DNA of 64,000 bases from Anoplopoma fimbria (Eukaryota > Chordata > Actinopteri > Perciformes > Anoplopomatidae). Position numbers and translations under genes: made by a program. Each line of letters opens with the position of its first letter. The stretch's first letter is position 1. The stretch lies in the NCBI RefSeq assembly GCF_027596085.1, contig NC_072449.1:22938334-23002333 (forward strand). The letters run 5' to 3'. Positions 63,551 to 64,000 of this stretch are shown one piece after another. Under the pieces are notes generated by a model that was not told the DNA's origin, ran no database searches, and saw only the letters and a program-made list of their open reading frames with translations.

Positions 63551-64000
63551 CCGTATTTTCCGCACTATAAGGCGCACTTAAAAGCCTTTAATTTTCTCAA
63601 AAAACGACAGTGCGCCTTATAATCCGGAGCGCTTTATATATGGATTAATTCTGGTTGTGCTGACTGACCTCGAAGCGGTTTTGTGTGGTACACGGCGCTC
63701 TGTCAACATGTTTTAGTACGACTTTGGTAAACTACAAAGCCGCACCGCAGCAGCATTACGGCCACCGTAGTCAGGAGCGTCGCGGAGTAATACATACTGT
63801 GCTTCACCATAATATTACAGTGTGTGTGTATAAGGACCCAACATGGCTCCTGTCAAGAGACACGCTGACGACGCGGACTTCAAACTCAAGGCTGTCAGTC
63901 ACGCAGTAGAACATGGGAATAGAGCAGCTGCGAGAGAATTCAACATTAATGAATCAATGGTACGGAAGTGGAGGAAGTTTGACTGACTGACTGTTTTGTT
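63551..64000 (+). mobile_element. 5' end of a pogo-like DNA transposon
   Basis: Starts after TA at 63549-63550 with CCGTATTTTCCGCACTATAA, then GGCGCAC, a terminal sequence I know from widespread vertebrate Tc1/mariner-superfamily elements. The reverse-complement words GTGCGCCTTATAATCCGG follow at about 63610-63627, forming a subterminal inverted repeat. A transposase-like start codon lies at 63843. The element runs off the window. Confidence 0.65.
63843..63986 (+). pseudogene. Pogo-like transposase N-terminus, broken
   Basis: The frame from ATG at 63843 encodes 47 residues: MAPVKRHADDADFKLKAVSH, a short spacer, then GNRAAAREFNINESMVRKW. This is the helix-turn-helix start of transposases of the pogo/Tigger kind (FKLKAV, AAREF, VRKWR). 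TGA at 63984-63986 falls in a GACTGACTGACTG repeat where family members keep reading, so a frameshift in that tetramer repeat is likely. The rest would lie beyond the window. Confidence 0.6.

Overview
The window is nuclear DNA from a ray-finned fish, most likely a spiny-rayed (percomorph) teleost. The evidence is vertebrate genes split by GT-AG introns, long AT-rich intergenic DNA, large CA/GT microsatellites, and many interspersed repeats of types I recognise from teleost genomes. There are no bacterial operons, CRISPR arrays or other prokaryotic features.

Two conserved vertebrate genes anchor the window. On the + strand, two exons at 15.5-17.4 kb encode almost all of an NgR-family leucine-rich-repeat receptor, best matched to RTN4RL1 (Nogo receptor-like 1, NgR3). 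A one-base loss in a C run separates its hydrophobic GPI-anchor tail from the frame. On the - strand, five exons between 61.7 and 52.3 kb encode the C-terminal DNA-binding domain C and stop codon of RPA1 (replication protein A 70 kDa subunit); the rest of the gene lies beyond the right edge. The two genes converge, as RPA1 and RTN4RL1 do on human 17p13.3, which supports both calls.

Between them lie about 34 kb. Most of it (17.5-37.8 kb) shows no gene I can support. At 38.3-40.2 kb, four - strand exons encode the C-terminal half of a multi-copy, uncharacterised fish protein family (database copies are often named SAMD3-like). One exon carries a one-base frameshift. The gene sits between inverted CACTGTAAAAAA termini about 3.04 kb apart, with a CpG-rich promoter-like block, a 31-bp tandem repeat and a perfect 21-bp-arm hairpin behind its 5' end. 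This gene-bearing, transposon-like block is the most unusual object in the window. A possible further exon lies at 42.4 kb.

The remainder is intergenic and intronic DNA with teleost repeats: a ~540-bp element at 11.1 kb, LINE-type 3' tails at 14.6, 28.6 and 53.2 kb, MITE-like elements at 15.1, 48.2, 55.5, 59.0 and 61.3 kb, a retroelement fragment nested inside an older repeat at 62.0 kb with a 16-bp target duplication, and the start of a pogo-like DNA transposon at 63.55 kb that runs to the edge. No tRNA, rRNA or known microRNA was recognised. The first coding exon of rtn4rl1 was not found. All assignments come from reading and remembered family features; no search was run.
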